From assembly GCA_016713985.1 (NCBI GenBank), contig JADJOD010000036.1, positions 1-58,352 on the forward strand: DNA of 58,352 bases. Reading direction: 5' to 3'. Shown in pieces: positions 46,235-55,612 of this stretch. This DNA comes from Lewinellaceae bacterium (GTDB lineage: Bacteria; Bacteroidota; Bacteroidia; Chitinophagales; Saprospiraceae). Within the stretch, counting starts at the first letter, position 1. The number at the start of each line of letters is the position of its first letter. The translations under genes and the position numbers were made by a program. Under the pieces are notes generated by a model that ran no database searches, was not told where the DNA came from, and worked only from the letters and a program-made list of their open reading frames with translations.

Positions 46235-47859
46235 TCAACTGTTCCCCGACAGAATCGCTTTATATCTTCCCGAATCGTTGAGCAGTTTGACGGCTTCTTC
46301 CACTTCGGGGTCGTTTTTGAGGTTTTTACGCACCTTTCCACGTTGGAAATAATAGCGACCTACGATCTCTTGTTCTATTTCGTGCAGGATACGGGCTTTA
46401 CTTTTGGCCATTTCGTTCTTTTTTTCGGACCTGATTTTGTTCTCCATCATTTCGATATCGGCGCCGAGCGGATAGTTTTCACTCGTTGCAATGGCGCGCA
46501 ACTCCTTGATTTTCTTCTCCGAAGCGCTTTCGTAAACAAAATTTTTCTCCTGTACAAACCGCGAAAAATCATCCCAATCCGCAAACGAAAACAATTCGAT
46601 GGAGTCGATCGAAGGATGTTTGAGCGTGTATTGGGTGGCAAAGTCAAAAATAATATGCTGCTGGAGCAGCGCTTTCACCACGCCGCTTGCGGTGTCGTGG
46701 GGCAGCAACACATCCGGTTTGACGCCGCCGCCGTCGAGTACCGTACGGCCGTTGCGGGTTTTGAACTGTGCACGTTCCGATTCGGGAATGTCGACGGGTT
46801 CGCCGTTTCTGTAACGCACGGCCTGAATGCAGCGCCCGGAAGGAATGTAATATTTGGCCGTGGTGATTTTCACTTTTGCGTTGTAGCCGATGTCTTTCAT
46901 ATTTTGTACGAGCCCTTTTCCGTAGCTGCGCTGCCCCATCAGCACGGCCCGGTCGAGGTCCTGCAAGGCGCCGGCGGTGACTTCACTGGCCGAAGCGCTC
47001 ATTTTATCCAGCAAAACGACCACCGGGATGTTTTCATCCACCGGGTTATTGAAGGTTTTGAAAATATTGTCCCACTCGGGTACTTTGCCCTTGGTGCTGG
47101 CGACGAGTTCGCCGCGGGGCAAAAAGATTTACGAGGCTGACCGCCTCGTTGAGTAAAACCGCCGCCGTTGCCGCGCAGATCGAGGATGAGGCCTTTGAGG
47201 TTCGGGTTTTGGGTTTTTAAATCCTGCAGGGCGCTGCCGACATTGCGGGCCGCGTCGCGGGTGTAGGTGGTGAGGTTGACATAACCGACATTTTCGGCCA
47301 CCAGCCCCGAATGCGGAACGTTGGGTATTTCCACTTCTTCCCGTTTCAGGCTGATTTTCAGGTCTTTATTTTCGCCGGGGCGGCGCACCTGCAAGTCGGC
47401 TTCCGTACCCGGAAAACCCCGGAGGAATTCCAGCACCTGGCCTTCCGATTTTCCTTTGGCGCTTTGGCCGTCGACGGAAAGAATGGCGTCGCCGACTTTT
47501 AACCCGGCTTTGTGCGCGGGGCTTTTTTCATAGATCTCGGTAATGACCACGTAATCGCCCATTTGAAGGCCTTCGGCGCCGATGCCGTTGTATTTGCCGT
47601 CCGTCTGGATGCGGTAGCCCTCGATATCGGTCTCGGAAATATAGTTGGTATACGGGTCGAGGCCTTCCAGCATGGCGTCGAGGCCCAGGCGCATCACCTT
47701 GCCGGGGTCAAGTTCGTCCACGTAAGAGTGGTTCACCTCTTTATACGCGTTGGCGAATATTTCGAGGTTTTTGGAAATGTCGAAGTATTTGCCCTGCGAG
47801 CGGACCACCGAAAAGGCGGGCAGCAAAAGGGCGAGCAGAAACAAGTGTTTATAATTCAT
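46235..47859 (-). pseudogene. S41 family C-terminal processing peptidase (CtpA/Tsp-like), frameshifted
   Basis: The signal peptide MNYKHLFLLALLLPAFSVVR precedes an N-terminal region, a PDZ domain (IYEKSPAHKAGLKVGDAILS, about 95-175), and the S41 core. In the intact parts VGYVNLTTYTRDAARNVGSA and LKGLILDLRGNGGG are followed, after two frame changes at about 47160 and 47112, by LLNEAVSLVNLF and then VVVLLDKMSASASEVTAGAL, which holds the catalytic Ser, and QRSYGKGLVQ with the catalytic Lys. The joined length is about 540 residues. S41 enzymes cut C-terminal ends of periplasmic proteins. Both lesions lie within 50 bases, suggesting a local sequencing error rather than decay. Confidence 0.85.
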
Positions 47860-47872
47860 AATTTTTTGAAAA

Positions 47873-48435
47873 TCAGAAGTTTTTATCCGTTATTAGTCGT
47901 TTGGATTTTAATCGTTCGAGGATAAATTTTGCCTCCGCTTCGTCAATGCCATTGGCAATATGGATGGTTTTCAGGCCGTAATCGAAGCGGATCATACCGG
48001 TATTGAAATAACCCATCAAGTGGATATTTCGCCCGCCGTACATGGCGGGTTCCACCGGCGAAATCCGCACATTTTTACTTCATTCAAGTCATAGGTTTTG
48101 GGTCGGTAAAACAGCAGGCCCCTTTTTTCCAGGGTCAGTTGCCCCTGACCGATCGTGATCACTTCCCTGCCCCGGATCATCCACCAAAACATGCTCAAGG
48201 CAAAAAAGCCGCCTACCGTCCAGGCGCCCAGCCACACAAAAAGAAAAATATTGACGCCGCCGGGCGCACCGCCGCTCAGCAGAGTGCCCGCCGCCATAAC
48301 TTCGCCAAAAACCCAGCCGCACAGCCAAAAGGCCAGAAAGACGACGGCAAACCAGTAACGCTGCGCCGGGATAATCATCTCCATACCGTCGAAGGTGTCG
48401 TTCAGGATGGCGCGACCGGCATAGGGTTTTTCCAT
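47873..48435 (-). pseudogene. Two-TM membrane protein with PH-like C-terminal part, one frameshift
   Basis: The frame starts MEKPYAGRAILNDTFDGMEM. Two hydrophobic segments follow (YWFAVVFLAFWLCGWVFGEV and FLFVWLGAWTVGGFFALSMF). Then a beta-rich part, REVITIGQGQLTLEKRGLLF and YRPKTYDLNEVK, continues after one frame change near 48065 into GGRNIHLMGYFNTGMIRFDY and IHIANGIDEAEAKFILERL. The pattern resembles bacterial PH (bPH) membrane proteins; this is a modest guess. The corrected length is about 187 residues. It is just downstream of the alpha/beta hydrolase on the same strand. Confidence 0.6.
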
Positions 48436-48448
48436 AAAAACTTGTTTT

Positions 48449-49210
48449 TCAGCGGTTTAAAAAGTTATTCAGCAGTTCGAGCAGTTCCGTTGGTTGGTCG
48501 GCATGCACCCAATGCCCCGCACCTTCGACGGTACGTATTTCCGCTTGCGGAAACAGGGATTTTATAAACGGAAAATCCTCGTCTTTGATATAATCCGAGC
48601 GGCTTCCACGTATAAAAAGTGCGGGTTTTTCGAATGGAACACCCGTTACCGGCGCCAGAATATCGCGGTAATGTTCCCACAAAACGGGCAGGTTCATTTT
48701 CCAGGTGTACCGCCCGTCGTCTTCCCGCGTGATATTTTTCAGCAAAAACTGCCGCGTCCCCGCATCGGAAATTCGCTCTGCAAGATAGGTCTCCGCTGCT
48801 TTCCGCGAACCCATTTTCGACAAATCCATCCTGCGTAAGGCGTCAAATATGGAAGAATGGTTGTCTTCGGCGGCGCCGGGAGCAATATCCACCACCACCA
48901 GCCGCTCCACCATATCGGGATGTGACAAAGCGAGTTGCATGGCTACCTTGCCGCCCATGCTGTGGCCCACCACCGAAGCGCTGAACATCCAGTGCTCTTC
49001 CATAAATACCCGCAGGTCTTCGGCCATTTCCGCATAGGTATGGGTGGGTAAGTGCGGCGACCGTCCGTGATTGCGCAAGTCGGGCGTGACGACTAAGTGA
49101 TTGTCCGACAATCCTTTGGCAATGGTTTGCCAGTTGTCCGAAAAGCCGAACAAACCGTGGAGGATGATAACGGGGCTTCCCTGCCCGAATTCGCGGTAAA
49201 ATAATTCCAT
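48449..49210 (-). CDS. Alpha/beta-fold hydrolase (YbfF-like esterase)
   Basis: 253 residues starting MELFYREFGQGSPVIILHGL, with the oxyanion HGLFG, LRNHGRSPH, and the nucleophile elbow VVGHSMGGKVAMQLA (Ser in GHSMGG). The catalytic Asp is probably in IRGSRSDYIKDEDFP and the catalytic His in VEGAGHWVHADQP. It is similar to YbfF/BioH-type esterases of short acyl esters. It may pair with the neighbouring membrane gene as an operon with the patatin gene (62 bases upstream). The substrate is unknown. Confidence 0.9.
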   Translation of the reverse strand: MELFYREFGQGSPVIILHGLFGFSDNWQTIAKGLSDNHLVVTPDLRNHGRSPHLPTHTYAEMAEDLRVFMEEHWMFSASVVGHSMGGKVAMQLALSHPDMVERLVVVDIAPGAAEDNHSSIFDALRRMDLSKMGSRKAAETYLAERISDAGTRQFLLKNITREDDGRYTWKMNLPVLWEHYRDILAPVTGVPFEKPALFIRGSRSDYIKDEDFPFIKSLFPQAEIRTVEGAGHWVHADQPTELLELLNNFLNR

Positions 49211-49272
49211 AACGGGTTTTCAACCGCAAATAACAGGAAGAACTGCGGGATTGTTGCATATCCGGCAGGTCG

Positions 49273-51588
49273 TCAGCGGAAGGAACGGAGTAATGGATCC
49301 AAGTCCAATCGACCTGCACGTGTAATGATCGTATCGACCGAGCGGTTGGAAAGCCAGCGTCCCAGGGGGACTTTGTCGCGATCGGGGTCCGTGGGGCGCT
49401 GCAGGATCAGTTCAAAGGGTTGTTCGCCGGGAGGTAGTGTTTTGCGAAAATAATCGAGCCACCAGGTCGTCGTGCCGTGAATCGAGGAGAATCCGACGGC
49501 TGTAAAAGTGGCCATCGACTGGTTTTTGGGATCAAAACTGGTTTGTTTGCGCGGTTCGAGTGCGTCGTTGATCAGGAATATCAATTTGATCCGGAGCCGT
49601 TTTTTTACGGCATCGGGAATATAACCGGCGGATTCGATTTCACTTTTCAGGCGCGCCTGTATGCGGTTCATGAGTGTCAGGCCCATATTTTCGAACAAAC
49701 CGCCATCCATAAAATTGCCCGTGCCGTCGATGTAGGTGTAAGGATTCATGATTGGGAACAACTGGCTGAGGTTGGAGGTGGTCACCAGCGCGAGCGAACG
49801 GCCAGCCGCCGGTTTGCTTTTCTCGGCATCTGCCAGGATGTCGATGGCGTCGACAAAAATTGTGGAATCCCAGGCGATGGCACTTGCATAACCCGACTTG
49901 CCGGTTTGAATATTGGTGGTCACCGGGAAATAAAGCGGAAGCCGGGTGTCGGGTTGCTTATTGTCCTTGTACCAATAGGAAAGGTAGGGCAACATGGGAT
50001 AGTTCGCGATTTTGGGGCGGTCTTTTCCCAGGCTCAGGCTGTCGAAATGATTGTTTTGAAAAGTGGTCCGGATCCGTTCCACGGGGTCCAGTTCGCCCAT
50101 ACGCGAAGGGTGAAACCCGTACCGGATAGCGTTGCCAAAACCCGCTGCTTCGTGGCGCTGGTGCTCGAAATTGCGATCGCTCACGTCGTTTTTAAACAGA
50201 GATAAAAATCGTTTACCCACCTCATTGACAAACAATTGCATAAACTGCGAACTCAAATAATTGCGCCTGAACATCTCGGGTGCAAAATGCGCGGCGAGTT
50301 GTGTACGGGTAGCGGCATCCACTTCATTGTGATCCGACAGATACCGCCAGAAGGACAGGGTAGCGCCCATGCCGGCCGAACTTCCCGACGCCGAGGTGAC
50401 GGCAAACAGGTGTTTGTGAAACTGGTACCCGCTTTCCGTTTCGAGCCGGTTCAGGATATGGCTCGTCCACATGCCGGCTCGGCTGCCGCCGCCTTGCGCC
50501 GCAATCAGGAAAACGGGGATTTCGGTTGTCGCCAGCGTATCCACACCCGGCGCAATGTTGTTTTTATACCAGTTTTCGAAATAATCGTGAAAACCGACCC
50601 GGTCTTCCGTTTTGATGCCGGACGGCACAAAATTGATGTTGTGAATTTCGGAGCGGCGCAACAAAATGAACCAGCCCAGTATAAGTAGCGACGCAGTAAG
50701 TATTCGTTTCAGCCATTTTCCCTTTTTCAACACGTACACGGCAATAAGCAGGTCGTTAAGCAGCACGTAACAAGTGATGATCAGCAACAGCACAAAGGGC
50801 GGCGTCAGAAATTGCAGGCTGTTCATGAAGGACAGTACCAGCGTGCTGCTCACCACGATCAGGAAAACGAAGCGGTAATAACGGCGGTGTGTTTTCAGGT
50901 CGTTATTGGCATATTCTTCCTCCAGCCTCCGAATGAGCCCGCCCAGCAAAGCCATTTGAATCGTGATACACAATCCCACGAAATAGTAATTCCAGAATAC
51001 CTCGCGGGCTGTTTTACCGATCCAGATGAGCACGAACACCAGCAGCCAGTTCATACCCATCAGAAATTGTATCCGGCCAACTTTCATCCGGCTGCGCTCC
51101 ATGGCCCAGTAGATTCCGTAAATACCTGCGGCAATAGTGGAGATCATCAGGGCCCATTGCCACCAGGTGGAATTGCGTTTGGCTTGAACAACCATCATGG
51201 AAACGCTGTACAGGATCATGGGCAGGCAACTGACCAGCAGGCCGCGATGCGGGTTTTTGCCCGTCACTGGGCGTAGTCGTTCAAAATCCGATTTGGGAAC
51301 CTTGGGAAAAAACGGCAGCGGCAATACCCAGATCGCCAATGCCTGTAAAAAATAAACAAACAACATGGAAGCGGCCCGGAATCCGGGGTATGGACCCGGG
51401 TCGTCGAACAACCCGTACAACAATTCCCAGCCCTGTTTCATGCCGAACAGGAAGAGGGGAACGAACAAAATCCACAACAGGAAAAAGAAATTATCACGAA
51501 TCAGTCCGCCGGCTTTATCGATGGAAAGATCGTTGAACGGTGCCGTCAGAAATGTACGGAAAGGGAGCGGGGAGGTGGGGCTCGACAT
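49273..51588 (-). CDS. Multi-pass membrane protein with patatin-like phospholipase domain
   Basis: Started at 51588 (MSSPTSPLPFRTFLTAPFND), 771 residues. The first ~300 residues contain about eight hydrophobic helices (FFLLWILFVPLFLFGMKQGW, LLVFVLIWIGKTAREVFW). From about residue 350 it carries a patatin fold: FLIAAQGGGSRAGMWTSH (the GGGxR oxyanion site), TSASGSSAGMGATLSFW with the nucleophile in GSSAG near residue 401, and GNFMDGGLFENMG with the catalytic Asp in DGG near 627. Patatins hydrolyse acyl chains of phospholipids. The fusion to a membrane platform is less usual. An alternative start at 51618 adds ten basic residues. Confidence 0.88.
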   Translation of the reverse strand: MSSPTSPLPFRTFLTAPFNDLSIDKAGGLIRDNFFFLLWILFVPLFLFGMKQGWELLYGLFDDPGPYPGFRAASMLFVYFLQALAIWVLPLPFFPKVPKSDFERLRPVTGKNPHRGLLVSCLPMILYSVSMMVVQAKRNSTWWQWALMISTIAAGIYGIYWAMERSRMKVGRIQFLMGMNWLLVFVLIWIGKTAREVFWNYYFVGLCITIQMALLGGLIRRLEEEYANNDLKTHRRYYRFVFLIVVSSTLVLSFMNSLQFLTPPFVLLLIITCYVLLNDLLIAVYVLKKGKWLKRILTASLLILGWFILLRRSEIHNINFVPSGIKTEDRVGFHDYFENWYKNNIAPGVDTLATTEIPVFLIAAQGGGSRAGMWTSHILNRLETESGYQFHKHLFAVTSASGSSAGMGATLSFWRYLSDHNEVDAATRTQLAAHFAPEMFRRNYLSSQFMQLFVNEVGKRFLSLFKNDVSDRNFEHQRHEAAGFGNAIRYGFHPSRMGELDPVERIRTTFQNNHFDSLSLGKDRPKIANYPMLPYLSYWYKDNKQPDTRLPLYFPVTTNIQTGKSGYASAIAWDSTIFVDAIDILADAEKSKPAAGRSLALVTTSNLSQLFPIMNPYTYIDGTGNFMDGGLFENMGLTLMNRIQARLKSEIESAGYIPDAVKKRLRIKLIFLINDALEPRKQTSFDPKNQSMATFTAVGFSSIHGTTTWWLDYFRKTLPPGEQPFELILQRPTDPDRDKVPLGRWLSNRSVDTIITRAGRLDLDPLLRSFR

Positions 51589-51786
51589 GGTTTTGGTTTT
51601 TAAAGATTTAATCAGCAAAGATGCCGATCACAAAACCATTACGCGATAAAATCTTGATTAAAAAGAGGTTAACAACCTTGCTTCGGACCGCCCCGGTTGC
51701 CCTGGAGGCAGGAACAGCTTGCCTGGGCCAATGTCCGGATTTTGCCATAAAGTGATGAAGTTGAGGCATTATTCACCAATAACCCT

Positions 51787-51794
51787 TACATTTG
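51787..51794 (+). promoter_or_regulatory. Bacteroidota-type -7 box for the cold-shock gene
   Basis: TACATTTG fits TAnnTTTG and lies 43 bases before the ATG. TTGA about 22 bases upstream may be the -33 element. The short leader between them is T-rich. Confidence 0.6.
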
Positions 51795-51836
51795 TACCGG
51801 CCTTTAGCCGATTCTCCATTTTTTAAATTTTTTTCA

Positions 51837-52028
51837 ATGCAAAAAGGAACCGTAAAATTCTTCAATGAGACCAAAGGATTTGGATTCATTGTTGACGCCA
51901 ACACCGGCGAAGAAATTTTCGTGCACGTTTCCGGCCTGATCGACAAAATCCGGGAAGGCGACGTGGTTACGTACGAAACCGCTCGCGGCAAAAAAGGAAT
52001 GAACGCAGTAGACGTCCAGCGCGCCTGA
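51837..52028 (+). CDS. Cold-shock domain protein (CspA family)
   Basis: 63 residues starting MQKGTVKFFNETKGFGFIVD, with RNP1 KGFGFI and RNP2-like EEIFVHVSG, then GDVVTYETARGKKGMNAVDV. It is the usual short CSD protein that melts RNA structure at low temperature and in stress. The start at 51837 follows a T-rich leader with little ribosome-binding sequence. The gene stands alone, convergent with the oxidoreductase. Confidence 0.95.
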   Translation: MQKGTVKFFNETKGFGFIVDANTGEEIFVHVSGLIDKIREGDVVTYETARGKKGMNAVDVQRA

Positions 52029-52121
52029 CCAGGTTTGCTGCCACGTGGTAGAGATACGAATTCGATCCTGTTCCCCGGTTGAAAATGCTGTCAACGAGGG
52101 TTTTTTATGGACAGTCAGCCC

Positions 52122-53203
52122 TTACTTCTCCCACAACTTATAGGGTTTGTCCACATCCGTTTTAAAGGGCAAATACACTTTTTTACCCGTTCCCGCCGAT
52201 TCGTAGGCGGCATAGATGGCTTCCAGAACGGCGCGCCCGTCTTCGCCGGTGACCGAAGGCTGACGGTTATTTTTGACACAGTCGACAAAATGTGCGAATT
52301 CCTGGGGAAAGCCGTAGTTCCAGATCTCTTCGTACATCGTAAAACTCCAGCCCACCGTATTTCCGGCTTTTTCAACGGCGTATCCCACCCCCTGCGTGCT
52401 GTAGGTGAGGATGGAATTGCCTTGCAACACGTCGGCGTATGCCTGCCCTTTGGTGCCGTGTACCTCGGCCCTGTCGTCCATGCCGCCCAGTTTGGTCCAG
52501 CTTTCCTCGGCGACGGCCGTTACGCCGTTTTCAAATTCCAGGATGATGATGGCGTTGTCGTCGCCTTTTGTTTTGTCCTTGTGCACGTGTGTGCCCATTT
52601 GGGCGTACACCGATTTGATTTTCGGCCGGCCGAGCATCCAGCGGAAAAATTCGATGGCGTGACACCCCATGTCCATGGTGACGCCGCCGCCCGAGCGTTC
52701 CACATCCCAGAAATGATCGGCGTGGGGGCCGTCGTGTTTTTCCGATTGTTTCAGCAACACCGGGTCGCCCAGGGCGCCTTCATCCAGCAGGGCTTTTAAA
52801 CGAACGTATTTGGGCGTAAAACACAATTCTTCAGCGTACATCAATTTTACGCCGGCCGTTTTGCAGGCTTCTATCATGCGGTCGGCCTCAGCGAGGTTCA
52901 TACACAGCGGCTTTTCCACCACGACGTGTTTGCCCGCTTTTGCCGCAGCCACCGCGATCTCGCAGTGAAACAGGTTGGGCGCCCCGATCACGATCATGTC
53001 GATGCCGTCCATTGCCAGCATGTCGTGTACATCCGTAAAAAAATTGGGAATGCCGTGATGCCGGGCAAATTCCCGGCATGCGCTTCCGTGGGGGATGCCA
53101 CGGCGACGATTTCGGCGTCCGGCACCATTTTTAAGGATTCGGCGTGTATGGTGGAGACAAATTGTGATCCCACTAACCCGACGCCAACTTTTTTATTCAT
53201 CAT
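52122..53203 (-). pseudogene. Gfo/Idh/MocA family oxidoreductase, one frameshift
   Basis: The N-terminal part (MMNKKVGVGLVGSQFVSTIH, 52994-53203) carries the Rossmann glycine motif, slightly altered (GLVGSQF). The frame is lost near 53075 and continues at 52122-53021: IDMIVIGAPNLFHCEIAVAA, GKHVVVEKPLCMNLAEADRM with the family EKP motif, and GGGVTMDMGCHAIEFFRWML with the catalytic-type His. The corrected length is about 360 residues. The family oxidises or epimerises sugar alcohols, inositols or glycosides with NAD(P). It is divergent to the ROK kinase (51 bases), suggesting shared control and a shared sugar substrate. Confidence 0.85.
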
Positions 53204-53254
53204 TTTTCATTTCTTTTGTGACGGCACCAAAATACTGACATTGGCCAAAAAAAT

Positions 53255-54166
53255 ATGAATCCAACAGCAATTGCCATCGACATCAGCGGAACGGCCGTCA
53301 AATACGGCCTGACCGATTACCGGGGATCTGTTATTTGGGACGATGTTGTTCCAACACCAAACACGTCAAAAGATGCCCTGATCGATACCCTCCTGGAATG
53401 TATCCGGAAAGCCCGCGTGTCGGCAAACGACCAAACACCCGTTTGTGTCGGCATCGGAACGCCGGGTATGGTGGATGTTGAACGCGGTTACGTGCTCGGA
53501 AGTGCGTTCCAGTTGCCGGGATGGGAAAATCTGCCCCTGACGGATATCATCACCCGGGAAACCGGCTTGCCTGCCTGGGCGGATAACGACGCCAACCTGA
53601 TGGCTTTGGGAGAATATACGTTCGGAAAAGGCAAAAAGGGCAAAAACGTACTGTTTTTTACCCTCGGAACCGGGATCGGAGGCGCGGTATTTATCAACGG
53701 CGAACTGTATCGCGGCAGCAAAGGCGCCGGTGGCGAACTGGGTTGTTTTCCCATGCAATACGAGGGGAAGGACGGGTATTGGGAGGATTTTGCATCGATG
53801 AAGGCCCTGACCGAACGGTACAAACAACGTACCGGGAGCGAAGAACCTTTTACGGCCAAACTGATCTTTGAAAAAAGCGCCCTGGGAGATGAAATGGCCA
53901 CTGCGGTCATCAGCGAAAACGCCCGCTTAGTCGGCCGGGGAATCGCCGGCTATATCAATATTTTTAACCCCGATACCATCATCATCGGCGGCGGCGTTTC
54001 GGATAATCAACCCGAATACCTCACCCGGGTAAAAGAGGTGGCCCTGACCTTTGCCCTGAAAGAATGTGCCGAAGACCTTGAAATAATTGCGGCCGGTTTG
54101 GGCAACAAGGCCGGTTTTGTCGGCGCCGGGTATTTTGCGTTGAAAATGCTCGGTTATGGAGTGTGA
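53255..54166 (+). CDS. ROK family sugar kinase
   Basis: 303 residues starting MNPTAIAIDISGTAVKYGLT, with the ATP-binding DxxGT loop (DISGTAVKYG). The kinase core shows VCVGIGTPGMVDVERGYVLG, PAWADNDANLMALGEYTFGK and VLFFTLGTGIGGAVFINGEL. It then reads GAGGELGCFPMQ, so the usual ROK zinc motif CxCGxxGCxE is missing. Near the C-terminus, IFNPDTIIIGGGVSDNQPEY is typical. ROK kinases phosphorylate glucose, N-acetylglucosamine or similar sugars. Loss of the zinc motif occurs in some subfamilies. The start is 51 bases from the divergent oxidoreductase. Confidence 0.9.
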   Translation: MNPTAIAIDISGTAVKYGLTDYRGSVIWDDVVPTPNTSKDALIDTLLECIRKARVSANDQTPVCVGIGTPGMVDVERGYVLGSAFQLPGWENLPLTDIITRETGLPAWADNDANLMALGEYTFGKGKKGKNVLFFTLGTGIGGAVFINGELYRGSKGAGGELGCFPMQYEGKDGYWEDFASMKALTERYKQRTGSEEPFTAKLIFEKSALGDEMATAVISENARLVGRGIAGYINIFNPDTIIIGGGVSDNQPEYLTRVKEVALTFALKECAEDLEIIAAGLGNKAGFVGAGYFALKMLGYGV

Positions 54167-54176
54167 CAGGTTGGTT

Positions 54177-54255
54177 ATTTTGACAGGATTTACAGGATCT
54201 ACAGGTTAAAGTCGGCTTTGCCGACAAAAATAAAAACCTGTAGATCCTGTCAAAA
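54177..54255. repeat. Nested inverted repeat (ACAGGATCTACAGG) between ROK kinase and sugar-phosphate isomerase
   Basis: The outer arms TTTTGACAGGATTTACAGG... (54177-54206) and AACCTGTAGATCCTGTCAAA (54235-54254) pair with a bulge. Inside, GTCGGC / GCCGAC (54211-54225) forms a second perfect stem. It may terminate transcription from both converging genes. Confidence 0.75.
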
Positions 54256-54283
54256 CTTTTCTGCCTGATACCCTCTTCTTTAA

Positions 54284-54988
54284 CTAACCCGGCACTGCTT
54301 CCCTGTCGCAAAAACAAGTGACATCGGGGTGCAACCACAGGAAAGAAGCCGGCAGCCGGGTGCTGATCTTCCGGTGGAAAAAATCGGCCATAACGGCCCT
54401 TTTGTGTGCGCCGTTGACCAGAAGGAGAATTTTTTTCGAGGCAAGTATATCCTTCATTCCCAGGGTGATACCATACTCCGGCTTGAATGCCGAGCCCGCA
54501 ACCATGAGGTGGCCGCGGGTGCTTTCTGCAAGTCCGGCGCGGTGAATTTCAGGGATCAGAAAATCGGCCGGTTCGTTCAGCCCGAGGTGCCCGTTGGTAC
54601 CGATGCCCAGGACGCAAAGGTCGATGGGGCCGTTTTGGCGGAGGTAATCGTTGGCTCGCCGGATTTCGGCGTCTTCATCGGTATAATTGCCGTCAAACAA
54701 AAATGCAGATTCAATACCCAGCGGCCCGGCCAGTTGCGACCTGAGTTGGTATCCTCCGCTGTGCGGACTGTCCTGCGACAATCCTACCCACTCATCCAGT
54801 GCAATCATTTTTAAGGAATGCGCCAGCCGGGTATTCCGGACCTGGTCGACCAGTTGGTCATAAGCCAGTCGGGGAGAGTTGCCCGAAGCCGGGCACATCA
54901 AAAGGCCGGGGTTGTCTTTTATGCAGCGATATATAAAAGCAGCGGCGACCCGGCTCATTTCCTCGTAGGTATCGAATATCTGTGTCAA
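54284..54988 (-). CDS. Glucosamine/galactosamine-6-phosphate isomerase-type protein
   Basis: 234 residues. It has the NagB/AgaI fold signatures MIALDEWVGLSQDSPHSGGY and CVLGIGTNGHLGLNEP. In canonical NagB the second motif reads GxGxDGH, where the Asp is catalytic; here residue 132 is Asn, followed by Gly and His134. Asn at this position is seen in galactosamine-6-phosphate isomerase-like paralogues, so I avoid the name nagB. It would interconvert an amino-sugar 6-phosphate and a keto-sugar phosphate. It follows the Dps gene on the same strand by 21 bases. Confidence 0.82.
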   Translation of the reverse strand: MTQIFDTYEEMSRVAAAFIYRCIKDNPGLLMCPASGNSPRLAYDQLVDQVRNTRLAHSLKMIALDEWVGLSQDSPHSGGYQLRSQLAGPLGIESAFLFDGNYTDEDAEIRRANDYLRQNGPIDLCVLGIGTNGHLGLNEPADFLIPEIHRAGLAESTRGHLMVAGSAFKPEYGITLGMKDILASKKILLLVNGAHKRAVMADFFHRKISTRLPASFLWLHPDVTCFCDREAVPG

Positions 54989-55009
54989 TGGAAGGTCTGT
55001 TTGGCACTT

Positions 55010-55489
55010 TTAAGCCTTGTTCAAAAAAGCGGAATACATCCAGACCATTTTTTCCTGCGCCCGGATGTAGTCGCTCATCAAAGCGTTGGTGCCTTCGTCG
55101 TTGGCTTCAGCGGATAAAGCAAGCAAGTCTCTTTGCAGGGAAATGATGGATTTAAAGGAATTGAGGATGTCTTCCACGGCCTTCATGCCGTTGGAAACCT
55201 CGGTGCTTTCCTTGATTTTAGAGGCGGTTTTATAGTCGGAATACCGGTGATTGGGGGCATATCCGAGGGTCAGTATCCGCTCGGCCACTTCGTCGATTTT
55301 GAGCAGCAGGTCGTTGTAGAGTTCTTCAAATTTCAGGTGCAGTTCGAAGAATTTTTCACCTTTTATATTCCAGTGGTAACCCCGGGTGTTTTGATAAAAG
55401 ATGGAATAATTCGCCAGCAAGACGTTCAGCTTTTCAGCGAGTTGTTTTGACTTTTTATTGTCGAGACCGATCGCGTTCAGATTTTTCAT
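55010..55489 (-). CDS. Dps family DNA-binding ferritin-like protein
   Basis: Started at 55489 (MKNLNAIGLDNKKSKQLAEK), 159 residues. It shows the Dps core YSIFYQNTRGYHWNIKGEKF with the ferroxidase His, FELHLKFEELYNDLLLKIDE and VAERILTLGYAPNHRYSDYK with the acidic metal ligands. Dps dodecamers oxidise Fe(II) with H2O2 and shield DNA in stress and stationary phase. The upstream ATG at 55564 would add 25 unlikely residues. It is followed closely by the sugar-phosphate isomerase. Confidence 0.93.
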   Translation of the reverse strand: MKNLNAIGLDNKKSKQLAEKLNVLLANYSIFYQNTRGYHWNIKGEKFFELHLKFEELYNDLLLKIDEVAERILTLGYAPNHRYSDYKTASKIKESTEVSNGMKAVEDILNSFKSIISLQRDLLALSAEANDEGTNALMSDYIRAQEKMVWMYSAFLNKA

Positions 55490-55612
55490 AAAATCGCTTG
55501 TTATATGGTTCGTAACTACGCAAAAATACCGGCAGCGCCGACCCGGGAAAATGATTTTCCTCACAGCCGGCCATGAGCAAGTACCTGGAGAAAGGGTTGT
55601 GTTTAAGAACTT

